Positions 8,523 through 17,440 of a stretch of 64,000 bases of DNA are shown here, one piece after another. How positions within the stretch are numbered: the stretch's first letter is position 1; each line of letters opens with the position of its first letter. The notes under the pieces were generated by a model that saw only the letters and a program-made list of their open reading frames with translations, did not search any database and had not been told where the DNA came from. A program made the translations under genes and the position numbers. The DNA is from Pirellulales bacterium (lineage in GTDB: Bacteria; Planctomycetota; Planctomycetia; Pirellulales; JACPPG01), in assembly GCA_036499395.1 (NCBI GenBank), contig DASYDW010000077.1, positions 1 to 64,000 on the forward strand, read 5' to 3'.

Positions 8523-10550
8523 ATGTACGAGTTCTTTTTGAAATTGCTCAGCGACGACGGGTTTCCTCCGCGTTGGCACTGTGGCAGTTGGTCTGAGTTT
8601 CACGGCTGGCTGTACATCGCCTCGGACCTGGGAGTCTGGTCGGCGTATACGGCAATTCCCGCGGTGCTGATCTATTTTGTTTGGCGCAACAAGTCGATTC
8701 CGTTCAATGGCATCTTCCTGCTCTTCGGCGCCTTCATCCTGGCGTGCGGGCTGACGCACCTTTTGGATGCGGTGATGTTCTGGTGGCCGGCCTACCGGCT
8801 GCTGGGTCTCGTCGAACTCCTGACGGCGATCGTATCGTGGGCGACGGTCGTGGCCCTGGTCCCCCTGGTGCCGAAGGCGCTGGCCATGCGCAGCCCGCAC
8901 GAGTTGCAACGAGAAATCGACGCTCGGACCCGGGCCGAAACCGACCTGCAGCGCGTCAATCACGAACTCGAACGCCGCATCGCCGAGCGCACCGCCGAGC
9001 TGGTCGGCGCCAATGCCACGCTCAGCGAGCAGCGCGAGCTGTTTCGCACCACTTTGGCCAGCATCGGCGACGCCGTAATCTCGACAGACACCAGCGGCCG
9101 TGTCGCGTTCTTCAACCCTGTGGCCGAAAGCCTGACCGGCTGGAGCGCCAGCGAAGCCTCGGGCAAGCCACTGACCGAAGTATTCCGCATCGTCCATGAA
9201 ACGACGCGAAAAGTCGCCGATAATCCGGCGCTGCGCGCGCTGAAGGAAGGCAAAGTCGTCGGTCTGGCCAATCACACGGTGCTGATCCAAAAATCGGGTC
9301 GCGAGCTGCCGATCGACGACAGCGCCGCCCCGATTCGCGACGAACGAGGACGGTTGACCGGCGTCGTGCTGGTGTTCCGTGACGTAACCCAGCGGCGCAG
9401 TACGGAACTGGCTCTCCGAAAAAGCGAGGAACAACTGCGCGCGGCCGATCGCAGCAAAGATGAGTTCCTGGCCATGCTGGCGCACGAGCTGCGTAATCCC
9501 CTGGCGGCTATTCGCAACGCGCTCGCCCTCTTCAAGGCGGGAGGAGACACCCAAACGCTCGCCTGGTGCCAGGAGGTCATGCAACGGCAGGTCGAGCACA
9601 TCGTTCGCATGGTCGACGACTTGTTGGATGTCTCGCGCGTCATGCAGGGCAAGATCCAACTCCGCCAGGAACCGGTCGACGCGGCGGCCATTGTGCAACA
9701 CGCCCTGGAGGAAATCCGCCCCGACTTTGCGGCGCAAAATCAGCAACTTTCATTCTCTGTTCCACCGCAGCCCGTTTGGGTTAACGCCGATCCGGTGCGG
9801 CTGGCACAAATCGTGGCGAATCTACTCAGCAACGCCACAAAATATACCGATGCCGGCGGCAGCGTATCCGTGTCCGTGCGAAACGAAAATGATGACGTGA
9901 TTATCGACGTCGCAGACTCAGGCGTGGGCATTCCTCCCAACATGCTCAGCGAAATATTCACTCCCTTTACACAGATCGGGCACTCGCTCGATCGAACCCG
10001 CGGAGGATTGGGAATTGGCCTGGCGCTGGTGCGCGATCTGGTCGCGCTGCATGGCGGCCAGGTCACGGCCACGAGCGAAGGAATCGGCCGTGGAAGTGAG
10101 TTCGCCGTCCGCCTGCCAAGGCTCGAAGCGCCCGCACCGGCGCCCACGCCCGAATGGCAACCATCGGGCGTCCCCGTCAAGCGAGTGCTTGTCGTGGACG
10201 ACAATCACGACGCGGCGCTATCGTTGAAACTGCTGTTATCGAAGCTCTGGAATCATGAGGTCGAGGTCGCGCATGACGGCCCCACGGCAATCGAAAAAGT
10301 GCGCGAGTCAAAACCTGACGTCGTGCTGCTGGATATTGGGCTCCCAGGACTCGACGGCTATCAAACGGCGCGGCGCATCCGAGAATTGCCCGACGGGAAT
10401 GCACCACTATTGGTAGCGCTGACTGGGTACGGCCAGGAAAGCGATCGGCAAAAGTCCGACGCCGCCGGCTTCGACATGCACCTGGTAAAGCCCGCTTCGG
10501 TCGAAATGCTGGAACAAGTGTTTAGTTCGCCGAAACGGCGACCTTCATAA
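8523..10550 (+). CDS. Hybrid histidine kinase with ethylene-receptor-like transmembrane sensor, PAS and receiver domains
   Basis: The start at 8523 (MYEFFLKLL) is chosen over the upstream frame start at 8415 because it gives a conventional N-terminus (675 residues). Residues about 25-110 hold three membrane helices reading YIASDLGVWSAY, IPAVLIYFV and FGAFILACGLTHLLD. They match the plant ethylene receptor binding domain, including the Cys-x3-His pair (C75, H79) that binds copper there, and the aspartate D35. A coiled linker follows, then a PAS domain (about 175-290). The kinase core comes next, with phospho-acceptor H321 in FLAMLAHELRNP, and an ATPase domain (ADSGVGIP, GGLGIGLAL). The C-terminal receiver domain has D604 in LLDIGLPGLDG. 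Whether it senses ethylene, another small molecule or copper is inference. No separate response regulator lies next to it. Confidence 0.9.
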   Translation: MYEFFLKLLSDDGFPPRWHCGSWSEFHGWLYIASDLGVWSAYTAIPAVLIYFVWRNKSIPFNGIFLLFGAFILACGLTHLLDAVMFWWPAYRLLGLVELLTAIVSWATVVALVPLVPKALAMRSPHELQREIDARTRAETDLQRVNHELERRIAERTAELVGANATLSEQRELFRTTLASIGDAVISTDTSGRVAFFNPVAESLTGWSASEASGKPLTEVFRIVHETTRKVADNPALRALKEGKVVGLANHTVLIQKSGRELPIDDSAAPIRDERGRLTGVVLVFRDVTQRRSTELALRKSEEQLRAADRSKDEFLAMLAHELRNPLAAIRNALALFKAGGDTQTLAWCQEVMQRQVEHIVRMVDDLLDVSRVMQGKIQLRQEPVDAAAIVQHALEEIRPDFAAQNQQLSFSVPPQPVWVNADPVRLAQIVANLLSNATKYTDAGGSVSVSVRNENDDVIIDVADSGVGIPPNMLSEIFTPFTQIGHSLDRTRGGLGIGLALVRDLVALHGGQVTATSEGIGRGSEFAVRLPRLEAPAPAPTPEWQPSGVPVKRVLVVDDNHDAALSLKLLLSKLWNHEVEVAHDGPTAIEKVRESKPDVVLLDIGLPGLDGYQTARRIRELPDGNAPLLVALTGYGQESDRQKSDAAGFDMHLVKPASVEMLEQVFSSPKRRPS

Positions 10551-10796
10551 AGCAACGCAGTTGCTCTGGTTCTCGTTGGCTCTGCGCGAATGCCGGCCAG
10601 ATTGCGCAAGAATGAATCAAGCTCGCCAGTCTTCCGCCGGATACGCATGCGCGCCACGTGACGAAATCCGCGAAGGCGCTTTGTCGCCGCCGCGAATGGG
10701 AACATGATTTGCAGTTCGACGATCAGCCAACGGCATCACTTTCGTGCCCCCTTACCGAACACATCTGACACCATCACGCTCTTCAAGGAAGTTCCA

Positions 10797-11333
10797 ATGA
10801 GTATTTCATCCTGGTTCTCGAAGATGCTCGGCACCGACATGACGCTCGACAACTTACAGAACGTGCTGCTCTTGCAGTTGCGCGATCTAGCAAGCGCCGA
10901 AGAGCAATTGATCGATGCCCTGCCGAAGATGGCGGATGCCGCTGCGAATGCGGAACTCCGCAGTGCCTTCCAGACGCACCTCGTCGAGACTCGTCAGCAC
11001 AAAGCTCGGCTCGACGAAATGTTCCGTTTACTGCATCAGGAGCCCGGGATCGAAAATTGCGAAGCGATGGAAGGGTTGATCGCCGAAGGAGACGAGGTCA
11101 TCGCATTGGCCGGTGATCCCGACGTGAAAGACGCGGCGCTGATCGCGGCCGCGCAGCGTGTCGAGCATTACGAGATGGCCGGATATGGTTGCGCTCGCGC
11201 TTTCGCGCGCCGCCTTGGATTAGCCGACGTCGCCACGTTGTTGCAAGACACCTTGGAAGAGGAAGCAAACGCCGACAAGGTGCTCTCCCACATTGCCGAG
11301 ACCGCGGTGAATGTTCATGCAGCCCGCGTTTGA
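10797..11333 (+). CDS. DUF892 (YciE/YciF-like) ferritin-like protein
   Basis: The ATG at 10797 is preceded by AAGGAAG at a good distance, so the upstream in-frame start at 10704 is rejected. The 178-residue protein reads as four long helices. It opens with LQNVLLLQLRDLASAEEQLIDALPKM, then FQTHLVETRQHKARL, and later AAAQRVEHYEMAGYG, the pattern of the DUF892 family. That family has a ferritin-like diiron four-helix fold with E/H ligands (EEQ, E-x-x-x-H, E-H-Y-E here) and is often stress-induced. It may store or oxidise iron; the substrate is not shown. It follows the histidine kinase by about 250 bases and is probably transcribed alone or with the small gene behind it. Confidence 0.85.
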   Translation: MSISSWFSKMLGTDMTLDNLQNVLLLQLRDLASAEEQLIDALPKMADAAANAELRSAFQTHLVETRQHKARLDEMFRLLHQEPGIENCEAMEGLIAEGDEVIALAGDPDVKDAALIAAAQRVEHYEMAGYGCARAFARRLGLADVATLLQDTLEEEANADKVLSHIAETAVNVHAARV

Positions 11334-11384
11334 CGCGATTACGCCGATTCCCCCCTCGATTGATCCTTACGAGGAGAACATGAC

Positions 11385-11570
11385 ATGGCTCGCACGATCA
11401 ACAGGCGTACATCCTTTTATGCGAATAGCTCAGCCCGCTACGTTCATGAGGATCGGCGGAAGTTCAACGAGGGGGATGAGCAGCGGCGCACGAGGTTCAA
11501 GGAACCGCGCCGGAACGCAAAGCCGGCACCTCGCGTGCGGTACAGTGATGAGACGGTTCCGAAGCACTGA
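11385..11570 (+). CDS. Small basic protein of unknown function (61 residues)
   Basis: The ATG at 11385 is preceded by GAGGAG (11371-11376) at about eight bases, which is a good ribosome binding site. The encoded protein, starting MARTINRRTSFYANSSARYV, is very rich in arginine and lysine, has no membrane segment and no domain I recognise. It lies about 50 bases behind the DUF892 gene on the same strand and could be cotranscribed with it. The frame is short, so chance is possible; the ribosome binding site is the main support. Confidence 0.4.
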   Translation: MARTINRRTSFYANSSARYVHEDRRKFNEGDEQRRTRFKEPRRNAKPAPRVRYSDETVPKH

Positions 11571-11733
11571 GCGCTGCCGCAATATATTGTCAGTCACCGG
11601 CAAGCTCTTTGCGTTATCGCCCAATAGCCGACAAAGCCATCGTCCCCTTGGATCTCGAGGCGCTTGAATAGTTGCCACGCTTGATGGTATGACGGCGAGG
11701 GTCAGGGGGCGCTACGAACGAGTGGCGTTCTCG

Positions 11734-11991
11734 TTAGTTGGCGCCGTCGCCGCTATCCTCGCTCGTGCTTTCCTGAGATGCTGAGCGGTCGGGATCTTTC
11801 GCCAGCGGTTCATCGGAGGGGGCATTGCCGTTCTTGCGGACCGAGGTCACCCAATCGAGATACTCTTCGATTTCGTGCAACGGCATTCCCAGGTAAAGCG
11901 CCTTCTTCACGGCCTCTTTACGTTCCCAGAGGGACTCGGCATGTTCGAGGATCAACTTCGCTATCTCATGCACGACGCCCACCTCGGACAC
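11734..11991 (-). CDS. Small helical protein of unknown function
   Basis: The GTG at 11991 starts VSEVGVVHEIAKLILEHAES (first residue read as Met), continuing into WERKEAVKKALYLGMPLHEI and EEYLDWV. I recall similar short proteins in planctomycetes but no function for them. The frame could begin as far up as 12087, but the first 32 residues there look unrelated. The body is two amphipathic helices; the tail (about residue 60 onward) is acidic, serine-rich and probably disordered. Confidence 0.6.
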   Translation of the reverse strand: MSEVGVVHEIAKLILEHAESLWERKEAVKKALYLGMPLHEIEEYLDWVTSVRKNGNAPSDEPLAKDPDRSASQESTSEDSGDGAN

Positions 11992-12322
11992 GAACTTTTT
12001 CTTGAAATTCGGCCTCGCTCTGTCAGGAAGAGGCGGTCGGCCGGAAACGCAGAGATGCAATCCGTATGGTAGCACGAAATCGGGCAAACCAATTTCCGTT
12101 GAGGCACGGATTTCTGCAGAGGGGGATGCCCGGCCTCGGCGGCCGATTTACGCCGAAAGGTCGGCACCGGTCCTATGAACGCGGCCAAGAACGGGCGAGC
12201 GCTCGGGACGGGCCGTCAAAAAACCTGTGCAATGGCAGGATCGCCACCTGGGCGATCCGCCGCCAGATACGGCTTTTCACAGCAAAGGAGACAGTCGCAG
12301 GCAATACCGTCGAGCGCGACCG

Positions 12323-12940
12323 CTACGACAGCGAGGAATCAACGGGGCTCAAAAACCGATTGAGCTGTTCCAAAGCTCGCAACCACAACTTGCGCGAGGC
12401 GTCCTCAGAACGTCCCATGATCTTCGCGACTTCGGCGAAGGGGCGTCGTTCGAGGCTGCGTAACGTAATGACCTTGCGGTAATCGCGGGGCAATTGGGCA
12501 ATTGCCAGGTGCAGGCGGCGCGATTCCTCATTGGCATGAGCGAGTTGGCTTGGCGATTCAGACATGCCGGTCGAGTATTCGTCGGCATCGAACCGGTTCA
12601 GGGGAACTTCTCGCGATACCTGACGCTTCTGACGCGATTGATACTGCCGAACCGCATCGCGCACATTGTTCAACAGGATCTGGCGCAGCCAGGCGATGAG
12701 ATCGCGCTCGCTGGTGCCGCCGAAGTGCTTGATATGCCGTTGCGCCTCGATATACGTTTGCTGAAAGATGTCCGAGGGCGCGACCTTGGCGCGCATGTCG
12801 TCGGGCAAATTCCTGTCGGCCACCAATAACAGATAGTTCTCGAACGACGCGAACAACTCCCCTAACGTCTCCTTCAAATTCTCCGCTGGTTTATTGGAAG
12901 ACAAGAATTCTGCTGGCAGTTGAGCTCTGGCCTCGCTCAT
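12323..12940 (-). CDS. ECF-family RNA polymerase sigma factor (planctomycete kinase-linked type)
   Basis: The ATG at 12940 (MSEARAQLPAEF) has GGAGCG upstream and gives 205 residues; a longer frame to 13120 is unlikely. Region 2 is seen in PSDIFQQTYIEAQRHIKHFG and LIAWLRQILLNNVRDAVRQY. Region 4, a helix-turn-helix, is seen in LPRDYRKVITLRSLERRPFA and EVAKIMGRSEDASRKLWLRA. Such factors direct RNA polymerase to a small regulon. In planctomycetes this group is commonly encoded beside Ser/Thr kinases, and here the divergent neighbour is a kinase-WD40 protein. I infer that the kinase-like protein controls the sigma factor. A candidate promoter/operator lies upstream at 13029-13069. Confidence 0.9.
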   Translation of the reverse strand: MSEARAQLPAEFLSSNKPAENLKETLGELFASFENYLLLVADRNLPDDMRAKVAPSDIFQQTYIEAQRHIKHFGGTSERDLIAWLRQILLNNVRDAVRQYQSRQKRQVSREVPLNRFDADEYSTGMSESPSQLAHANEESRRLHLAIAQLPRDYRKVITLRSLERRPFAEVAKIMGRSEDASRKLWLRALEQLNRFLSPVDSSLS

Positions 12941-13341
12941 GACAATTCGCTCCGTAGTTGCAACATCATTCAGGGGTGTAGCCCGTTCCCCAGATGGGAT
13001 CATGCACCAGCATTCCGGATGGTTCAATCCCCCCGTGTTGATTATATTTATCTGAACGGGGGGTAAGAAAAAGCAATCCAGAATAGAAACGCCATCTATG
13101 TGCTTCCAATTCGGGCGCACCGGCAGCGGTATCGCTCCATAAACTGCACCGCAGAGGAGATTTCTGCGGTCACTTAGCGTTGCTGGGCGGCGCGTAATTC
13201 TTGATTTGAGTGACTTCCTTAGTGCATAGGCCGCTTCCGGTTGAGTAGACTGTCGGTGACCCTTTCTGTTCGCGCTGGGTCAATTTCTGCGGGGCGCCGT
13301 GCGAGATTCCAACTTCCGCGGCCGGGGCAAAAGAGGCAGCC
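12941..13341. other. Divergent intergenic region between sigma factor and kinase-like gene
   Basis: No gene is supported here. The region holds the candidate sigma-factor promoter and its inverted repeat (13029-13069). For the kinase side I see no clear -35/-10 pair. Confidence 0.5.
13029..13069 (-). promoter_or_regulatory. Candidate promoter with overlapping C6GT/ACG6 inverted repeat
   Basis: On the minus strand TATAAT (13041-13046) is preceded at 17 bases by TTCTTA (13064-13069), giving a plausible housekeeping promoter for the sigma factor with a leader of about 95 bases. An eight-base perfect inverted repeat, CCCCCCGT (13029-13036) and ACGGGGGG (13056-13063), brackets the -10 box. Its position suggests an operator or a binding site of an autoregulator; that is inference. 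Confidence 0.5.
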
Positions 13342-16300
13342 ATGGGTGAAAATCCCACGGGCGATGAGTTATCGCGTGCCGAGCAGCAACTCTGCGATCA
13401 GCTCTTACGGCTGGACGAATCGCTGGCGCTCGACCCGACGCGCGCCGACGCCGAACCTCCGCCCGATCTTTCGCCCGAACTGTGGGAGCGCTGGCGGCGA
13501 AGTTATGCGGCGCTACAAGAGTTGAACCGCGCCTTCAACTCAGGCCCACGCAAAACGGTTGAGGGTCAAGCTACCGCTCTAGGCCGTGATCTTACGTCGG
13601 TCGTCGGTCGCGATCCGGGCCCCCCGCAGCGTATTGATCGCTTCCAAATTCTGCGCATCATCGGCCGCGGCAGTGTCGGCGTGGTCTACGAAGCGCTTGA
13701 CCCGAAGGCCGGCCGTATCGTTGCCCTCAAGGTTCCACGCTTGGGCGTATTGGAATCGCCCAGCATCCGGCGCATGTTCTTGCGCGAGGCGGAAACGGCG
13801 GTCCGGCTCGGCCACCCCGGCATCGTTGCCTTGCTCGAGGTGGGCGAATTCGACTCGTCTTGCTTCATCGTCAACGAGTACTGTCCCGGGCCAACGCTGT
13901 CCGATTGGCTGGAGCACCGCGCGAAACCTGTCTCACCGAGCGAAGCTGCAAAGCTGGTCGAGGCGCTGGCCGAAGCCGTGCAGCACGCTCACAGCCGCGG
14001 CGTGCTGCATCGCCATATCAAGCCCGGCAATGTGCTACTCGAGCCGCGCGAAATCGCGCCGCATTCGCAAACGGACGACACTCAGGCCATTCAGTGGCAT
14101 CCGAAGCTGACCGGTTTTGGCCTGGCCGGATTGATCGAACGCTCCGCCAGCGAAACTCCCTCGGACGCCATTCTCGGGACGCCGGAATACATGTCGCCCG
14201 AACAGGTTCAAGGGCGTCTCGGCGATCTCGATGCGACGACCGACGTCTACGGTCTGGGCGGATTGCTGTATCGCATTCTCGCCATGCACGCTCCTTTCCG
14301 AGGTCCTACCGTGGCCGCTACTTTGCACCAGGTGGTGTACGAAGAACCACGCCCCTTAAGACGCATTCGCCCTGACGTTCCGCGCGACCTCGAGGCAATT
14401 TGCATGAAGTGCCTGGCGAAATTGCCTGAGGATCGCTACGCCACGGCGCACGAGTTGGCCCAGGACCTGCGCCGCTTCTTGCGCGGGCAAGTGACGATAG
14501 CCCGACCGTTGCGTCCCTGGGAGCAACTGGCTAAATGGGGACGGCGCAGACCGGCGCTCGCCGCGCTCATCGGCTCGCTGGCGATTTTCGCGATTGTGTT
14601 TTCGACCCTCATGGGGTTGTATCATCGACAGCTCAGCGCCGCCTACGAGCGCGAAGCCGCAGCCAACGCAGCCCTGGCACAGCAGGTCGAAATCAACCGT
14701 CGCGAACTGTGGGCGGCGGATTATGCCCACGCTTGGGAAGAACTACAAAAGAACCGCGGCGGTGCGCTGCGCAATTTCTTTGTCAATCATTCGGCCGCCA
14801 AAGATCAAGCATCGCCGCCCAGCTTTGCCGCAACGATCCTGCGCCGCTACTTCGACGCGGACCAACACGTGCTCTATAAGCACACGGGCGCCGTTTATGC
14901 TGCTGAGTTCTCACCCGATGGCTCGTTAGTCGCCAGCACCGGCACCGACGGCACGATCCGGCTTTGGGACCTGAAGGCTGGACGTCCGGCGGACGTAAAG
15001 CCAATGACCTGCGGCAGCGAAACCAATACGCTCGCATTTTCCCCGGAAGGCAATTTCCTCGCTTCGGGCAGTGACGATGGACTCGTGCGAATTTGGAACT
15101 GCGCAACCGGCGCTACGGCCAATGAATTTGCCACCAACGGCGACCGGGCGACAAGCATTTTGGACGTTTGCTACTCGCCCGACGGTCGAACGCTGGCTGT
15201 GTCCACGCGTGACGGCTTCGTGCATCTCTACTCGACACGCGATTGGCAAGAAGCGACAACCTCGCCCTTGAAGCACGGCAATGCCGTCAACGACGCGGCA
15301 TTTTCCAGCGACGGCGCTTTGCTGGCGACGACGTCCGACGATCATCGCCTGCGGTTCTGGGACGTTTCCTCAGGCGTCGCGCGTCATGACTGGGATGTTG
15401 GTGGAGCGAATTGCCTGGCCCTGGCGTTCGCTCACCATTCGCCGCTGCTAGCGTTGGCCGATTTGCAACCGCCGGTGGTTCGCTTTTGGAGCGTGGCCAA
15501 CAACCGCCCTGCCCAGCGATTCGAATTTGGCAACCGCTGGATTCACTCGCTCGATTTCTCGCGCGATGATCGACGGCTGTCCGTTTCGAATAAGGACGGC
15601 GCGCTCGCGATCTACGACATTGCTCGCAGCGACCTCGACGGCACGCTGTTCGTCGACGCCGAATGCATCTGGTCCGTGCGGTTCTCGCGCACCAGCGACG
15701 ACTTGCTATTGGGGGTCGGAGACGGCACCGTACGGCTCGTGCCATGGGACGCGTTGAATTCCCGACAGTTCACCGCGACGTTCACGACGCCGGTCGCCAA
15801 TGTCGCCTTCCTGCCGGAATCGAATCGAATCGTGATTCGCGAGCAAACGGGGCAACTCGCGTCGTGGAATCTGCGCATGACCGAAAAACTGGTCGAGCTG
15901 CAGACCCAGCCTAAGCTGGGCCCGCAAGACTTGCTCGCGGTTAGCTCTCGATCGGCCGCGGCCTTTGCGCGCGACCGAGCCCGACAACTCGTGCTCGCTG
16001 ATTTGAAGAGTGGTCGCGACCTGCTACGAATCGATGGGTTTACCGGAAACCTGATGAGCCTCGCATTCGACGGAATGGGCAGTCGACTGGTTTCAGGGCA
16101 TGAAGGGGGTGAAATGCAGGTCTGGGACGCCGCGTCCGGCCAGCGTGTTGCATCGGCGGCTACCGGCCAACCCTCGCTGTACGCGGTCGGCTATTCTGCG
16201 GACAACCGTTACATCGCGTGCGCCGGCAGTAATCGCCTGTCGCTTTGGGATGCTGCATCCTTGACGCGGATTGCCGGCCCCATCGTTCTCGTGGGCGAGG

Positions 16301-16695
16301 CGTATCATCTCGCCTTTCAGCCAGGCGGTCCTTATGTCGCGTCGCACGATAGCGATACACTATTGATGTGGAACACCGCCACGCACGAATTGCAACGCTT
16401 GCCGGCCCACGACGGCGAAATCACGGCGATTGCGTTCTCGCCCGTTGGCCCGGACCAGGTGCTCGTCACCGGGGGCGCCGACGGCGTTCTCTGGATGTGG
16501 GACGTACATACCATGCGCAAATTGGCAATGCTGGTCCGCGGGGCCAAAAGCATTTCGAGCATTGCCTTCTCAGACGATGGCCGGTTCCTGGCTGCGGCGA
16601 TTCTCTCGGACTCGGGCACAGCCGAGGTCAAAATCTGGAACGGCACCGACCCACGCGTGAACGAAACCCCCGACACGCCAGGCACGCTCGATTGA
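13342..16695 (+). CDS. Ser/Thr kinase-like protein with WD40 propeller, predicted pseudokinase
   Basis: The 1,117-residue protein has a kinase domain at about 99-385, a membrane helix (ALAALIGSLAIFAIVFSTLM, about 412-432) and a C-terminal WD40 region with many SPDG...WD repeats (about 510-1105). The ATP-binding loop (IIGRGSVGVVYEA), the lysine (VALK, K130), the helix-C glutamate (E149), GTPEYMSPEQ and DVYGLG are all present. However, the catalytic loop reads HRHIKPGN where HRDLKPxN is expected (H225 in place of the aspartate), and the DFG motif reads GFG (G258). Both catalytic aspartates are missing, so phosphotransfer is unlikely. The protein probably acts as a scaffold or ATP-dependent switch, perhaps for the divergent ECF sigma factor. 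The propeller should lie on the far side of the membrane from the kinase domain. Confidence 0.9.
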   Translation: MGENPTGDELSRAEQQLCDQLLRLDESLALDPTRADAEPPPDLSPELWERWRRSYAALQELNRAFNSGPRKTVEGQATALGRDLTSVVGRDPGPPQRIDRFQILRIIGRGSVGVVYEALDPKAGRIVALKVPRLGVLESPSIRRMFLREAETAVRLGHPGIVALLEVGEFDSSCFIVNEYCPGPTLSDWLEHRAKPVSPSEAAKLVEALAEAVQHAHSRGVLHRHIKPGNVLLEPREIAPHSQTDDTQAIQWHPKLTGFGLAGLIERSASETPSDAILGTPEYMSPEQVQGRLGDLDATTDVYGLGGLLYRILAMHAPFRGPTVAATLHQVVYEEPRPLRRIRPDVPRDLEAICMKCLAKLPEDRYATAHELAQDLRRFLRGQVTIARPLRPWEQLAKWGRRRPALAALIGSLAIFAIVFSTLMGLYHRQLSAAYEREAAANAALAQQVEINRRELWAADYAHAWEELQKNRGGALRNFFVNHSAAKDQASPPSFAATILRRYFDADQHVLYKHTGAVYAAEFSPDGSLVASTGTDGTIRLWDLKAGRPADVKPMTCGSETNTLAFSPEGNFLASGSDDGLVRIWNCATGATANEFATNGDRATSILDVCYSPDGRTLAVSTRDGFVHLYSTRDWQEATTSPLKHGNAVNDAAFSSDGALLATTSDDHRLRFWDVSSGVARHDWDVGGANCLALAFAHHSPLLALADLQPPVVRFWSVANNRPAQRFEFGNRWIHSLDFSRDDRRLSVSNKDGALAIYDIARSDLDGTLFVDAECIWSVRFSRTSDDLLLGVGDGTVRLVPWDALNSRQFTATFTTPVANVAFLPESNRIVIREQTGQLASWNLRMTEKLVELQTQPKLGPQDLLAVSSRSAAAFARDRARQLVLADLKSGRDLLRIDGFTGNLMSLAFDGMGSRLVSGHEGGEMQVWDAASGQRVASAATGQPSLYAVGYSADNRYIACAGSNRLSLWDAASLTRIAGPIVLVGEAYHLAFQPGGPYVASHDSDTLLMWNTATHELQRLPAHDGEITAIAFSPVGPDQVLVTGGADGVLWMWDVHTMRKLAMLVRGAKSISSIAFSDDGRFLAAAILSDSGTAEVKIWNGTDPRVNETPDTPGTLD

Positions 16696-16772
16696 GCGCC
16701 GCCGGTTGGCGTCCGACGGGCAACGTATCGTTTCGCCGCATACGCGTTGCGTAAGCGCGATCGCGCAGAACA

Positions 16773-17303
16773 CTATTTCTGTCCCAAGCGCTGCCGGACG
16801 ATCGTCAAGTGATGCCGGGCATGCCCGACAATAACGTAGACCCAGGCCCGCACGCTCATCGCGATGCCGCTGGCCGTGACACGCCGCAACCACGCCTCGT
16901 CATCCAAATGGCGGAACAGATCGATGCTGGCCTGCCGCACATGGGTCAGCTCGGCCATTAATTCCGCGTGCGGAAAAGTGGCATGATGAGCGTGCCGCGC
17001 GTAATCGTTCTCGTCAAACCCGGGTAGCGGAGTCGCATCACCGCGGGCAGCGCGCAGTGCGCGATAGGCGAAAACCCGCTCGCCGTCGGTCAAATGCCCG
17101 ATGACCTCCTTGATGGTCCAGGTATAGGGCGCATGCACCGTGTTAGCTTGGTCTTCCGACAGCGGTTCTAATAGCGAGCACGCTTCCCGCAATTGTTCAG
17201 CCAGTGCCTCGACGATCCGTTCTTCCGGCACCAGCGACACGTACTTGGCAAACGGTCCGCTATACTCGTCCGTCGTCGGACGACCCAGGCTGGGCGAAGC
17301 CAT
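16773..17303 (-). CDS. DinB-family four-helix protein
   Basis: The 176-residue protein carries the metal-binding histidines expected of the DinB/YfiT group: WTIKEVIGHLTDGERVFAYR in the first half and VIVGHARHHLTIVRQRL near the C-terminus. Members bind a divalent metal with three histidines, and many act as thiol-dependent (mycothiol, bacillithiol or similar) transferases; the actual reaction here is unknown. No signal peptide is visible, so it should be cytosolic. It is divergent from the UbiD gene, with about 137 bases between the two starts. Confidence 0.85.
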   Translation of the reverse strand: MASPSLGRPTTDEYSGPFAKYVSLVPEERIVEALAEQLREACSLLEPLSEDQANTVHAPYTWTIKEVIGHLTDGERVFAYRALRAARGDATPLPGFDENDYARHAHHATFPHAELMAELTHVRQASIDLFRHLDDEAWLRRVTASGIAMSVRAWVYVIVGHARHHLTIVRQRLGQK

Positions 17304-17440
17304 AAGCGTGGCTCTCCGAAAACTGAAGGAACATATCGCCCGGCACGCCGCCAGGCTCGAAGTAGGATTTTACACGAAACCACAATCATCGACCGCGACA
17401 CCGTCGCCGTCGCTGCTCGCAGACCGCCAAGATTCGAATC

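Noticed and set aside
8463..9746. A 427-codon open frame on the minus strand
   Set aside because: It lies fully opposite the histidine kinase, whose domains are clear; no family resemblance on this strand.
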